This document shows positions 38,725-45,878 of a stretch of 64,000 nt of DNA, piece after piece. This DNA comes from Candidatus Marithrix sp. Canyon 246 (GTDB lineage Bacteria > Pseudomonadota > Gammaproteobacteria > Beggiatoales > Beggiatoaceae), in assembly GCF_001723685.1 (NCBI RefSeq), contig NZ_MCBX01000008.1, positions 35,856-99,855 of the forward strand. Direction: 5' to 3'. Made by a program: the position numbers and the translations under genes. Each line of letters opens with the position of its first letter. The stretch's first letter is position 1. The notes beneath the pieces are model-generated. The model was not told the origin of the DNA, made no database searches, and worked only from the letters and a program-made list of their open reading frames with translations.

Positions 38725-39090
38725 TTAATAATACGCACCACCTCCATTACCACCATCACCACCTTTTAAACCATGACTGCCACCGCCGCCGCCGCCACCG
38801 CCGCCACCGACACCTCCATATGGAGCATGACCACCATCTCCACCGTGGCCACCCCTACCGCCATAGATTCCATCACCACCACGACCGCCACGACCGCCAC
38901 GACTACCATAGCCATAACCATCACCACCACGACCGCCACGACCACCCTGACCGCCATAAGCACCATCACCGCCAGCACCACCTTGTCCTCCTGTGCTACC
39001 GCCCCACCATGCAAAAGCAGAAGGAGTCAAAAAAACACCCATACTGACAATATATGCCATCATAATAGATTTTCTATTTATTTTCATCAT
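38725..39090 (-). CDS. Small secreted glycine-rich protein (GGxGGx repeats), paralogue 1
   Basis: The start at 39090 follows AGGAG; the open frame extends 21 codons upstream but the signal peptide begins here (MMKINRKSIMMAYIVSMGVF, cut near AFA-WWGG). The mature part is about 95 residues of almost pure GGxGGx repeat (GGQGGAGGDGAYGGQGG, then GGRGGDGIYGGRGGHGGDGG). Spacer residues are Gln, Arg, Asp, His, Tyr. The leader is nearly identical to that of the next gene upstream, so the two arose by duplication. It is likely extracellular and structural. Confidence 0.7.
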   Translation of the reverse strand: MMKINRKSIMMAYIVSMGVFLTPSAFAWWGGSTGGQGGAGGDGAYGGQGGRGGRGGDGYGYGSRGGRGGRGGDGIYGGRGGHGGDGGHAPYGGVGGGGGGGGGGSHGLKGGDGGNGGGAYY

Positions 39091-39103
39091 AATTCTCCTA
39101 GAT

Positions 39104-39141
39104 AAAAAAAAACCAATTCCACAATAAATAAATGGAATTGG
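39104..39141 (-). terminator. Intrinsic terminator of the upstream glycine-rich gene
   Basis: On the minus strand, CCAATTCCA and TGGAATTGG form a 9 bp stem followed by nine T residues (39112-39104). It lies between the two glycine-rich paralogues and would end transcripts from 39581. Confidence 0.8.
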
Positions 39142-39173
39142 TTTTGTTACCACATTTTTAATAATGTAAATTA

Positions 39174-39581
39174 TTAATTTGCAGAACCACCCTGACCACC
39201 GTGTCCACCACGACCGCCAAAGGTTCCGGCACCACCATGTCCACCATGACCGCCATAGCTACCATAACCGCTGGCAGAACCGCCACCACCGCCACCGCCA
39301 CCGGCACCGCCAAAGGATCCGGCACCACCGTGTCCACCATGACCGCCATAACTACCATAACCGCTGGCAGAACCGCCACCACCGCCACCGCCACCATGTC
39401 CACTGTATACTCCGTGGCCACCGTGGCCACCGTAGCCACCAGAACCACCCCAAGCACCAGCACCGCCTGCGCCACCTTGTCCTCCTGTGCTGTAAGCATA
39501 CGACAAAACAGGGGCGGTTAAAAAAACACCTATACTGACAATAGATGCCATCATAATAGACTTTCTACTTATTTTCATCAT
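39174..39581 (-). CDS. Small secreted glycine-rich protein (GGxGGx repeats), paralogue 2
   Basis: 135 residues. The signal peptide MMKISRKSIMMASIVSIGVF is cut near SYA-YST. The mature protein is glycine-rich with a 31-residue internal direct repeat (GGSASGYGSYGGHGGHGGAG then SFGG or TFGG), also visible as a 93-base repeat in the DNA. Spacers are His, Ala, Ser, Tyr and are mostly small or polar. It is transcribed separately from its neighbour by the terminator at 39104. Antisense His-rich frames here are shadows. Confidence 0.7.
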   Translation of the reverse strand: MMKISRKSIMMASIVSIGVFLTAPVLSYAYSTGGQGGAGGAGAWGGSGGYGGHGGHGVYSGHGGGGGGGGSASGYGSYGGHGGHGGAGSFGGAGGGGGGGGSASGYGSYGGHGGHGGAGTFGGRGGHGGQGGSAN

Positions 39582-39734
39582 TTTTCCTAACTAAAAAAAA
39601 CCAAAAATCCACAATCAACCGACATAAAAGTAATTCATGCCTTATCGAAATATAAGCAATTTATATACCATGTTTTTATATTTGAATTGCTGTTAAAATA
39701 TACTGCTGTAAAAAATAAATAATAATGGCTTTTA

Positions 39735-40262
39735 ATGAATTATGATATGTTTGAACTTATTTTAGGCGGAGCGCGTTCTGGCAAAAGTCGTTTTGCTGAA
39801 CAGCTAGCTCTGGAAAGCGGGTTAGAAGTCATTTATATCGCCACTGCAACAGTCGGTGATTCAGAAATGGCAACACGTATCGCACATCATCAACAAAATC
39901 GCCCTACACATTGGCAAACCATTGAAACTCCTGTTGATTTAGCCAAAACTTTACAAACTTATGCACATCCACAAACTTGCTTGTTGGTTGATTGTTTGAC
40001 ATTGTGGTTAAATAACTGTTTGTTTGATCAAACCGTTTGTTGGCAAACACAAAAGCAACTGTTATTGGAACAGATTGCTAAATTGCCCGGGCGACAAATT
40101 TTAGTTAGCAATGAAGTTGGGCAAGGTATTGTGCCATTGGGTGCCATCTCACGGCAATTTGTCGATGAAAGTGGTTATTTGCATCAAAATTTGGCAAGCT
40201 TGGCTGATCGCGTGTTTTTCGTTATTGCCGGTTTGCCACAGCTTTTAAAAGGAAATTTATGA
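39735..40262 (+). CDS. cobU: Adenosylcobinamide kinase/adenosylcobinamide-phosphate guanylyltransferase
   Basis: 175 residues. The P-loop GGARSGKSRFAEQLA near residue 10, VDCLTLWLNN near 83 and ILVSNEVGQGIVPLGAISRQ near 120 are the CobU signatures. It phosphorylates adenosylcobinamide and makes AdoCbi-GDP. It is the first gene of a plus-strand cobU-cobT-cobS run with overlaps of 4 and 7 bases. The start may be the Met at 39735 or 39747. Confidence 0.95.
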   Translation: MNYDMFELILGGARSGKSRFAEQLALESGLEVIYIATATVGDSEMATRIAHHQQNRPTHWQTIETPVDLAKTLQTYAHPQTCLLVDCLTLWLNNCLFDQTVCWQTQKQLLLEQIAKLPGRQILVSNEVGQGIVPLGAISRQFVDESGYLHQNLASLADRVFFVIAGLPQLLKGNL

Positions 40263-41251
40263 AGGCTTTACAAGAAAAAATTGACAATAAAACCAAACCT
40301 TTGGGTGCATTAGGTGAATTAGAAACATTAGCCTTGCAAATTGGCAACATTCAAAATAGCCTCAATCCTAAATTATCCAATCCAACTATTTTAGTTTTTG
40401 CCGGTGATCATGGCGTTGAAGGTGTCAGTGCTTTTCCTTCGGAAGTAACCGCACAGATGGTACTTAATTTTTTACAAGGAGGGGCTGCGATTAATGTTTT
40501 TTGTCAAAAACATGATATTGCTATTAAAATTATTGACGCTGGTGTAAATTACGACTTTCAGTCTCAAGCTCAATTAATTGATGCTAAAATTGCTAAGGGA
40601 ACTAAAAATTATTTGCACGATTCGGCAATGACTATGGCTGAATTAGATCTCTGTTTTGACAAATCATCAGAGATTATCGAAACCGTTTATCAAGGCGGTT
40701 GTAATATTATCGGTTTCGGAGAAATGGGTATTGCTAATACCTCATCTGCTAGCTTAATCATGAACCAATTATCTGGAATTCCTTTAGAAAAATGCGTAGG
40801 CAGAGGTACCGGATTGAATGATGAACAATTTAACCGTAAATTAAAAATACTCACACAAGCCCAAAATAACCATCCAAATTTGACTCAGCCCAAACAAATT
40901 TTAGCCACTTTTGGCGGATTTGAAATTGCACAAATCTGTGGAGCAATGTTAGCCGCTTATCAAAAAAATATGCTGTTGATGATTGATGGATTTATTGCAT
41001 CAGCCGCTTTCTTAGTCGCACAACATATTGAACCAAAAATTCAGCAAAATGCTATTTTTTGTCATTTATCTGATGAATCAGGGCATAAATTACTCTTGGA
41101 TTATTTAAACGCCAAACCCTTGTTACAACTAGGAATGCGTTTAGGTGAAGGCACCGGTTGCGCAGTCGCCTATCCGATAATTAACTCCGCAGTCACTTTT
41201 CTTAATCAGATGGCGAGCTTTGACAGTGCTGGTGTAAGCAACAAATGCTAA
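40259..41251 (+). CDS. cobT: Nicotinate-nucleotide:dimethylbenzimidazole phosphoribosyltransferase
   Basis: 330 residues. VFAGDHGVEGVSAFPSEVTA near residue 48, GFGEMGIANTSSAS near 157, and GMRLGEGTGCAVAYPII near 300 with the catalytic Glu are typical. It makes alpha-ribazole phosphate, the lower ligand of cobalamin. It overlaps cobU (ATGA) and cobS. Two scrap copies of its 3' region lie at 42043-42136 and 42893-42962. Confidence 0.96.
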   Translation: MKALQEKIDNKTKPLGALGELETLALQIGNIQNSLNPKLSNPTILVFAGDHGVEGVSAFPSEVTAQMVLNFLQGGAAINVFCQKHDIAIKIIDAGVNYDFQSQAQLIDAKIAKGTKNYLHDSAMTMAELDLCFDKSSEIIETVYQGGCNIIGFGEMGIANTSSASLIMNQLSGIPLEKCVGRGTGLNDEQFNRKLKILTQAQNNHPNLTQPKQILATFGGFEIAQICGAMLAAYQKNMLLMIDGFIASAAFLVAQHIEPKIQQNAIFCHLSDESGHKLLLDYLNAKPLLQLGMRLGEGTGCAVAYPIINSAVTFLNQMASFDSAGVSNKC

Positions 41252-42009
41252 AAACTGAAATTCAGCATTTTGTTGCCGCTTTGATGTTTTATACCAGAAT
41301 TCCTTGCCCTAATTCGATTGAGCCTAGTAATAAATCACTTAAATATTTTCCATTGATAGGTTGGATAATTGGCGGGATTGGCGTAGCAACTTTGTTGATA
41401 TTTCATAGCATCTTACCTTTATCAGTCAGTATCTTATTATCTATGGCAGCGACTATTTATGCCACTGGTGCTTTTCATGAAGACGGATTTACTGATACTT
41501 GTGATGCTTTTGGTGGTGGTTGGACAAAACCACAAATTCTCAGCATTATGAAAGACAGCCGTATTGGTGCCTATGGCACGGTGGGGATTATTGTTTTATT
41601 GAGTTTGAAATGGATAACCTTGTATGAAATTGGTTTATATTCAGTGCCGATTTTATTAATTAGTTATCTCAATGCTCATATATCCAGCCGATTTATGGCA
41701 TCCTTGATGGTTCAAAGTCACCAATATGTCCAAGATATTAATAAAAGTAAATCATCCAAAGCCGCCATTCAATTAAGTTTAGGCGAAATGTGGTACAGTA
41801 GCATTTTTGTGCTATTGGGTGGATTGTTTTTTTATTCATATCCTTTATTATTGCTTGCCTTTCCAATTGCTTATATGACTAAACTTTATTTAGGCTATTA
41901 TTTTAATAAACGCATTGGCGGTTATACCGGCGATTGTTTAGGCGCAATCCAACAAGTAACTGAAATTATGTTTTATCTTGGAATATTGGCATTATGCAAG
42001 TTCATTTAA
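41245..42009 (+). CDS. cobS: Adenosylcobinamide-GDP ribazoletransferase (cobalamin synthase)
   Basis: 254 residues, polytopic. HEDGFTDTCDAFGGGW near residue 77 carries the conserved acidic metal site. IMKDSRIGAYGTVGIIVLLS and GGYTGDCLGAIQQVTEI are also characteristic. It joins AdoCbi-GDP and alpha-ribazole at the inner membrane. Its last 14 bases contain the ATG of a cobC copy that is truncated at once (41996), while the real cobC is 1.85 kb further on. Confidence 0.95.
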   Translation: MLKTEIQHFVAALMFYTRIPCPNSIEPSNKSLKYFPLIGWIIGGIGVATLLIFHSILPLSVSILLSMAATIYATGAFHEDGFTDTCDAFGGGWTKPQILSIMKDSRIGAYGTVGIIVLLSLKWITLYEIGLYSVPILLISYLNAHISSRFMASLMVQSHQYVQDINKSKSSKAAIQLSLGEMWYSSIFVLLGGLFFYSYPLLLLAFPIAYMTKLYLGYYFNKRIGGYTGDCLGAIQQVTEIMFYLGILALCKFI

Positions 42010-42136
42010 TTCGTCATACTTTTGGCGGTTTTGAAATAACCAAGTTGCCTATCCGATAATTAACTCCGCTGTCAGCTTTATTAATCAGATGGCGAACTTT
42101 GACAGTGCAGGCGTGAGCAACAAATGCTAAAAACTT
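41996..42136 (+). repeat. Scraps: cobC start codons joined to a copy of the cobT 3' end
   Basis: 41996-42019 repeats the first eight codons of cobC (MQVHLIRH), then breaks off. 42043-42136 is a copy of the end of cobT (41163-41255) with several substitutions, in the same orientation. This marks the left border of cargo inserted between cobS and cobC. Confidence 0.85.
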
Positions 42137-42150
42137 AAGGAATACAACAA

Positions 42151-42390
42151 ATGTTACAGACATTTAAAGCAAATTTAAAAGGTAATCAATTAGAATGGTT
42201 GGATGATCAACCAATATCTATGTTTGATAAACCTAGATCAGTTTATGTAGTTTTGCTTGAAGAACAATCTGAACCAGCAAAAGATTCTCAATCTAATGAA
42301 ACTACTCTGGCAGCATTGAAAGAAATTGAAACAGGTGGTGGAAAAGTGTTTGAAAATGTTGAAGAACTATTTAAGGATTTAGATGATTAA
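42151..42390 (+). CDS. Antitoxin of a YafQ-type pair
   Basis: 79 residues, acidic C-terminus (GKVFENVEELFKDLDD). N-terminal MLQTFKANLKGNQLEWLDDQ matches small AbrB/RelB-like antitoxin openings. It ends in an A shared with the ATG of the toxin (TAATGA). Toxin binding and autoregulation are inferred from the pairing. Confidence 0.7.
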   Translation: MLQTFKANLKGNQLEWLDDQPISMFDKPRSVYVVLLEEQSEPAKDSQSNETTLAALKEIETGGGKVFENVEELFKDLDD

Positions 42391-42656
42391 TGAAACATAT
42401 TCGACGTTCCACTCAATTTAAAAAAGACTATAAGCGTGCTAAAAAAGCAGGTAAAAATTTAGCTGAATTACAAAAAGTAATTTATCAATTAGCTGTTAGT
42501 AAACCGCTTGATCCATCTTATAGTGATCATGCCTTGCTTGGAAATTACCGTGGTTGTAGAGAATGTCATCTGGAACCTGATTGGTTGTTGATTTACAAAA
42601 CTACAGAAACAGAATTAGCTTTAGTACGAACTGGCTCACACTCTGAATTATTTTAA
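42390..42656 (+). CDS. YafQ/RelE-family mRNA interferase toxin
   Basis: 88 residues. IRRSTQFKKDYKRAKKAGKN opens the YafQ fold. YSDHALLGNYRGCRECHLEP and DWLLIYKTTETELALVRTGS carry the strand pattern with the His and Asp residues of YafQ, including the C-terminal SHSELF. It is intact. It is part of the cargo between cobS and cobC and is bordered by cobT scraps on both sides. Confidence 0.85.
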   Translation: MKHIRRSTQFKKDYKRAKKAGKNLAELQKVIYQLAVSKPLDPSYSDHALLGNYRGCRECHLEPDWLLIYKTTETELALVRTGSHSELF

Positions 42657-42661
42657 TTATA

Positions 42662-42868
42662 ATGGAAGCACTTAAAGAACAATTAAATAATCAACCATTT
42701 ATCTTTAACAAAGATTATAAATCTACAAATAGTATTGTTTCTATACAGTTTAAAGTAATCAAAAATGAAACATATAATGTTTCTAAAGCTTTAAAAAAAG
42801 AATTAAATAATTCTGCAAATATCTTCAGATCACAGTGGAATAACATAAAATCTTACAGTTGCAATTAA
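42662..42868 (+). CDS. Doubtful 68-residue ORF
   Basis: An Asn/Lys-rich ORF 5 bases after the YafQ-type gene (MEALKEQLNNQPFIFNKDYK, and a second similar half FNKDYK/KALKKELNNSANIF). The two halves resemble each other (LKxxLNN), so it may be an eroded duplication. There is no good ribosome site and no known family. It could be a fragment. Confidence 0.3.
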   Translation: MEALKEQLNNQPFIFNKDYKSTNSIVSIQFKVIKNETYNVSKALKKELNNSANIFRSQWNNIKSYSCN

Positions 42869-42892
42869 ATGTAAATTTATTGTTGCTAATAA

Positions 42893-42962
42893 ATTAAGCA
42901 AAATGCTATTTTTTGTCATTTATCTGATGAATCAGGGCATAAATTACTGTTGGATTATTTCT
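42893..42962 (+). repeat. Scrap copy of an internal cobT segment
   Basis: 70 bases match cobT 41040-41106 with two or three changes, in the same orientation. It lies downstream of the copy of the cobT end, so the scraps are not in their ancestral order. Flanking bases to 43052 show nothing else. Confidence 0.85.
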
Positions 42963-43052
42963 ATAGTGAATTTTTATTGCGTAAACTAGCGTTTTGAGTT
43001 ATGTTATTCCAGTTATACAATAAATGCCATTTAATAAACAGAGTAATAAGTT

Positions 43053-43508
43053 ATGTCTAATTTAGCTACCATCCTCAAGAAAAAACAACAAGTCTTGCTA
43101 AAATATAGTCAAGAATCACGTTCTGAAGTAATTGATTGGAATAATAAAGTTATACAACTTTATAAACAAATTAAAACATGGCTAAAACCACTTGAAACTC
43201 AAAAGTTATTATCATTTGAAGAATCTTCTGAGGCAAAATATGAAATGCCATTGATGGGAACTAAGCCTATTTTAAAGATTAAATTATTTAATGGTCAAGT
43301 AATTAAGTTTGAACCAATTTTAAATATTGTGGGTGCTTATGGCAGAATTGATATGAAATTTGGCTTAGATAAAGTAATGATTGTTTTAAAAGAAAAGAAA
43401 AGTAATTGGTTATTTGCCGAAGGATATAATCGTGAATAACCAATCACTTATGATTTTAATCAACAAAATTTTGAACAACTTATGACTGATTTTGTTGAAA
43501 GCTTTTAA
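43053..43508 (+). pseudogene. Hypothetical gene interrupted by one in-frame TAA
   Basis: The first part encodes 128 residues (LKKKQQVLLKYSQESRSEVI, MGTKPILKIKLFNGQVIKFE, VGAYGRIDMKFGLDKVMIVL). TAA at 43437 is followed in the same frame by 22 residues (PITYDFNQQNFEQLMTDFVE then SF) to a stop at 43506-43508. That second stop overlaps the next gene's ATG (TAATG), which argues that the longer frame is the ancestral gene. Family not recognised. Confidence 0.6.
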
Positions 43509-43795
43509 TGAAAATTAAACTAGGTGATTCAATTAGAAAAGACTTTACTTGTGAGTCAATTGTTAATGATTTTTTATTGTTAGAGAAAATAGTTAAAGAT
43601 TCAGATGATGAAAATTTCTGCACATTTTTTTTGACTCAGCAGGAAATTTTACAAGAAAAAGAAGCTGATATAAGAGATTGGTATGCACATGGTCGATATT
43701 TTAAACTATCATCACCGATATATATACCAGAGCCTAAAGAAATAAAAACCATCTATGATGAATTTGATGCCAATATTTTTTGCCGTAAAAAATAG
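43508..43795 (+). CDS. Hypothetical 95-residue protein
   Basis: It is coupled to the preceding frame by TAATG. Acidic, with VNDFLLLEKIVKDSDDENFC, FFLTQQEILQEKEADIRDWY and SSPIYIPEPKEIKTIYDEFD. No known domain. The pair may be a toxin-immunity or toxin-antitoxin-like unit by arrangement only. It belongs to the cargo ahead of cobC. Confidence 0.5.
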   Translation: MKIKLGDSIRKDFTCESIVNDFLLLEKIVKDSDDENFCTFFLTQQEILQEKEADIRDWYAHGRYFKLSSPIYIPEPKEIKTIYDEFDANIFCRKK

Positions 43796-43798
43796 ATA

Positions 43799-43855
43799 TT
43801 GTATTTAGGCTATTAAAGTAACTGAAATTATGTTTTATCTTGGAATATTGGCATT
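43799..43855 (+). repeat. Scrap copy of the cobS 3' end joined to cobC
   Basis: TATTTAGGCTATTA and then AAGTAACTGAAATTATGTTT and the bases that follow, up to the cobC ATG, match 41886-41905 and 41957-41995 of cobS, with about 50 bases deleted between. It is the right border of the cargo and restores the natural cobS-cobC junction. Confidence 0.85.
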
Positions 43856-44425
43856 ATGCAAGTTCATTTAATTCGTCATACCACCCCTGATATTGCAACA
43901 GGCATTTGCTATGGACAAACTGATATAGCACTTGCAAACTCATTTGAGACTGAAAAGAACTTAATAATTAAACAATTAGACTCAAAATATGATGCTGTAT
44001 TCAGCAGTCCATTATCACGTTGCACCCTATTGGCTCAACAGATTCCTACTCAAGATTATCAAACAGACACAGGTTTATTAGAAATGGACTTTGGTGCTTG
44101 GGAATTACAAAATTGGAATGATATTGCCCCAGAACAATTAAATACATGGACAAATGACTTTGTTAATATTAAGGTAGAAGGAGGTGAAAGTTTTATTCAA
44201 ATGTATCAACGGGTTGTTACATTTATTGAACAACTATTAACTCATTGTTATGAAAAAGTCGCGATTGTCACTCATGCTGGTGTTATTCGTATATTTTGGG
44301 CGTGGATATTAGAGATTCCGTTGCAGAATGTGTTTCGACTTGATGTGGCTTATGGAAATGTTTATAGGCTCAAATTAAATTTACAGAAAGACTATTGTTC
44401 TGTTGGTTTAAAACACCTCTTTTGA
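43856..44425 (+). CDS. cobC: Alpha-ribazole phosphatase
   Basis: 189 residues of the histidine phosphatase superfamily. The phosphohistidine motif is QVHLIRHTTPDIATGICYGQ (His7). LLEMDFGAWELQNW near residue 75 has the catalytic Glu, and IVTHAGVIR has the second His near 142. It dephosphorylates alpha-ribazole phosphate in lower-ligand assembly. Its original place was directly overlapping cobS. A hairpin terminator follows. Confidence 0.93.
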   Translation: MQVHLIRHTTPDIATGICYGQTDIALANSFETEKNLIIKQLDSKYDAVFSSPLSRCTLLAQQIPTQDYQTDTGLLEMDFGAWELQNWNDIAPEQLNTWTNDFVNIKVEGGESFIQMYQRVVTFIEQLLTHCYEKVAIVTHAGVIRIFWAWILEIPLQNVFRLDVAYGNVYRLKLNLQKDYCSVGLKHLF

Positions 44426-44462
44426 ACATGATTTAATTTTAATCCTGTAATCATGTTCAAAA
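44420..44462. terminator. Bidirectional terminator between convergent genes
   Basis: TTTTGAACATGATT and AATCATGTTCAAAA form a 14 bp stem around a 15-base loop, between the cobC end and the end of the minus-strand secreted gene. Confidence 0.8.
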
Positions 44463-44483
44463 CAGTTTAGCTCAGCTTTAGAA

Positions 44484-45020
44484 TTAATCTTCTGATGCTA
44501 ACTGTGTAATACTATCAACTTTGAAGATTTGAGAAATAGGCATAAACTTTAAAGTTGCACTTAATATATCAGTACCTATCATCACATTTTGATTGGCAAT
44601 CAATACTACAACCGGTACATCTATAAAAGGAATCTTTAGAGTTTTATCAATTTCTCGGTAAACTGCATGACATTTTAAATCTGGCTTTACATTTTTTAAT
44701 AATTTCAGATTATCAACGCTTAGTCTATCAGGCGAATCTTTAAATTTAAATAAAGCATAGAATGCAACAAACTTTCCAGTTGGCTCTTCAGTAACTAAGT
44801 CATAGAGCGGTGCATCAATAATCGGAACTGTTACTGTTTTTTCCTCGAAAGAATAAAACGCATGTTTCACATCTTCACATTCACTATTGGAATTTTCAGG
44901 AGTAGGTAAAGTGACTTTTTCTTCGCCCCATGTGCCTGTACCCCATGTCATTTAACCCCAATTTTCAGCGAAAACAGAGATGGAAAATAACAAACATATA
45001 ATTGAAATGATGTATCTCAT
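44484..45020 (-). pseudogene. Secreted hypothetical protein with an in-frame TAA just after the signal peptide
   Basis: From 45020 a signal peptide reads MRYIISIICLLFSISVFAEN, then WG and TAA (44952-44954). It continues in frame as MTWGTGTWGEEKVTLPTPEN to 44484 (155 residues). Two similar halves follow: ECEDVKHAFYSFEEKTVTVP with IIDAPLYDL, and KCHAVYREIDKTLKIPFIDV, a repeat of about 70 residues. The full frame would be 178 residues. If translation restarts at 44951 the product would lack its signal. It lies 6 bases downstream of the collagen-C4-like gene, probably in one operon. Confidence 0.6.
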
Positions 45021-45026
45021 AAGATA

Positions 45027-45788
45027 TTACTTAGTGCAAACAACGCAACTTAATTCCCTATCTTGTACATATGGTGGACATGGTAAAGCACCACATTGAG
45101 CTTCTGTGGGATACCATAAATTACCATTCTGACTAGAAGGACTTGAGTTTACCACCTTTTCAGCTTCAATATCCACACATACAGCTTCATGTGATGAAGC
45201 TTGGGTGTAATGTGTTCCCATTAAATAGCCTTCATATTCTTTATTCCAACTAGTAGGACAATTTCTAGTACCGGGAATCATTAATGAGATAGTAGCTGGT
45301 TTTAGACAAACAGCACAAGGAGCTTCAAAATTATGTAGAGCTTTGAGGCTGTTTATACCATAACTGCTGGTCTCGTATTCTGTACCATACAACAAAGCTC
45401 CATTTTGATTTCCATCACTCACATCTCCGTTAGCAAAAGTAGGTTTATCAGTTAAGCAAAGCTGGGATGAAATTCCACCTTTATGGTTATGAGCTCCTGA
45501 AGCAACATATCCTTTATAAATTAAGCTCGCATCAGTCGGACAAGAGGTTCTACCCCAACGAATATAAGACACATTTCCAGCTCCAGAATTTGCTGGTGGT
45601 TGTGCTGTTTTTAGCTGCTCAACTTCATCAGCTAATATTTTGAAGTTCTGATTAACATCATTGGCATTAGCAGGAGTATTGTTTTTAAAACAATTCATAC
45701 CTTTATCTGCAAAGCCTTCACAATTTTCAGCTTGTGCAGAAACACTTAAAAAAGTGCTGGATAATAAAACGATTAGTGTTTTCTTCAT
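45027..45788 (-). CDS. Secreted protein resembling metazoan 'short-chain collagen C4' C-terminal domains
   Basis: 253 residues. The signal peptide ends SAQA. A Cys-containing stalk and a short helix (ANDVNQNFKILADEVEQLKT) follow. Then come two homologous halves of about 90 residues. The first has YIRWGRTSCPTDASLIYKGY, LCLTDKPTF and APCAVCLKP. The second has MIPGTRNCPTSWNKEYEGYL, EAVCVDIEAE and GALPCPPYVQDRELSCVVCT. The pattern YxRWGRTxCP, APCAVC and PCPPY...LxCxVC matches proteins annotated as short-chain collagen C4 in molluscs, cnidarians and sponges, as I recall them. The Gly-X-Y collagen part is absent here. The many cysteines suggest a disulfide-rich, exported, possibly adhesive protein. 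Confidence 0.65.
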   Translation of the reverse strand: MKKTLIVLLSSTFLSVSAQAENCEGFADKGMNCFKNNTPANANDVNQNFKILADEVEQLKTAQPPANSGAGNVSYIRWGRTSCPTDASLIYKGYVASGAHNHKGGISSQLCLTDKPTFANGDVSDGNQNGALLYGTEYETSSYGINSLKALHNFEAPCAVCLKPATISLMIPGTRNCPTSWNKEYEGYLMGTHYTQASSHEAVCVDIEAEKVVNSSPSSQNGNLWYPTEAQCGALPCPPYVQDRELSCVVCTK

Positions 45789-45878
45789 TAAATTTACCTT
45801 AAAAAAAATATCATGAGTATAATACTATAATTTACAAATTATGTCAAATGGAAGAAATCTTGGTAATCCTTTAATCCT

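Noticed and set aside
38773..39538. Several long His/Thr-rich plus-strand ORFs
   Set aside because: They are antisense shadows of the GGx repeat genes; the glycine codons read backwards as Pro/Thr/His. The minus-strand frames have signal peptides and ribosome sites.
39582..39734. Cobalamin riboswitch ahead of cobU, and likewise ahead of metH
   Set aside because: I could not find a B12-box-like sequence or its surrounding helices in either leader; both are short and AT-rich.
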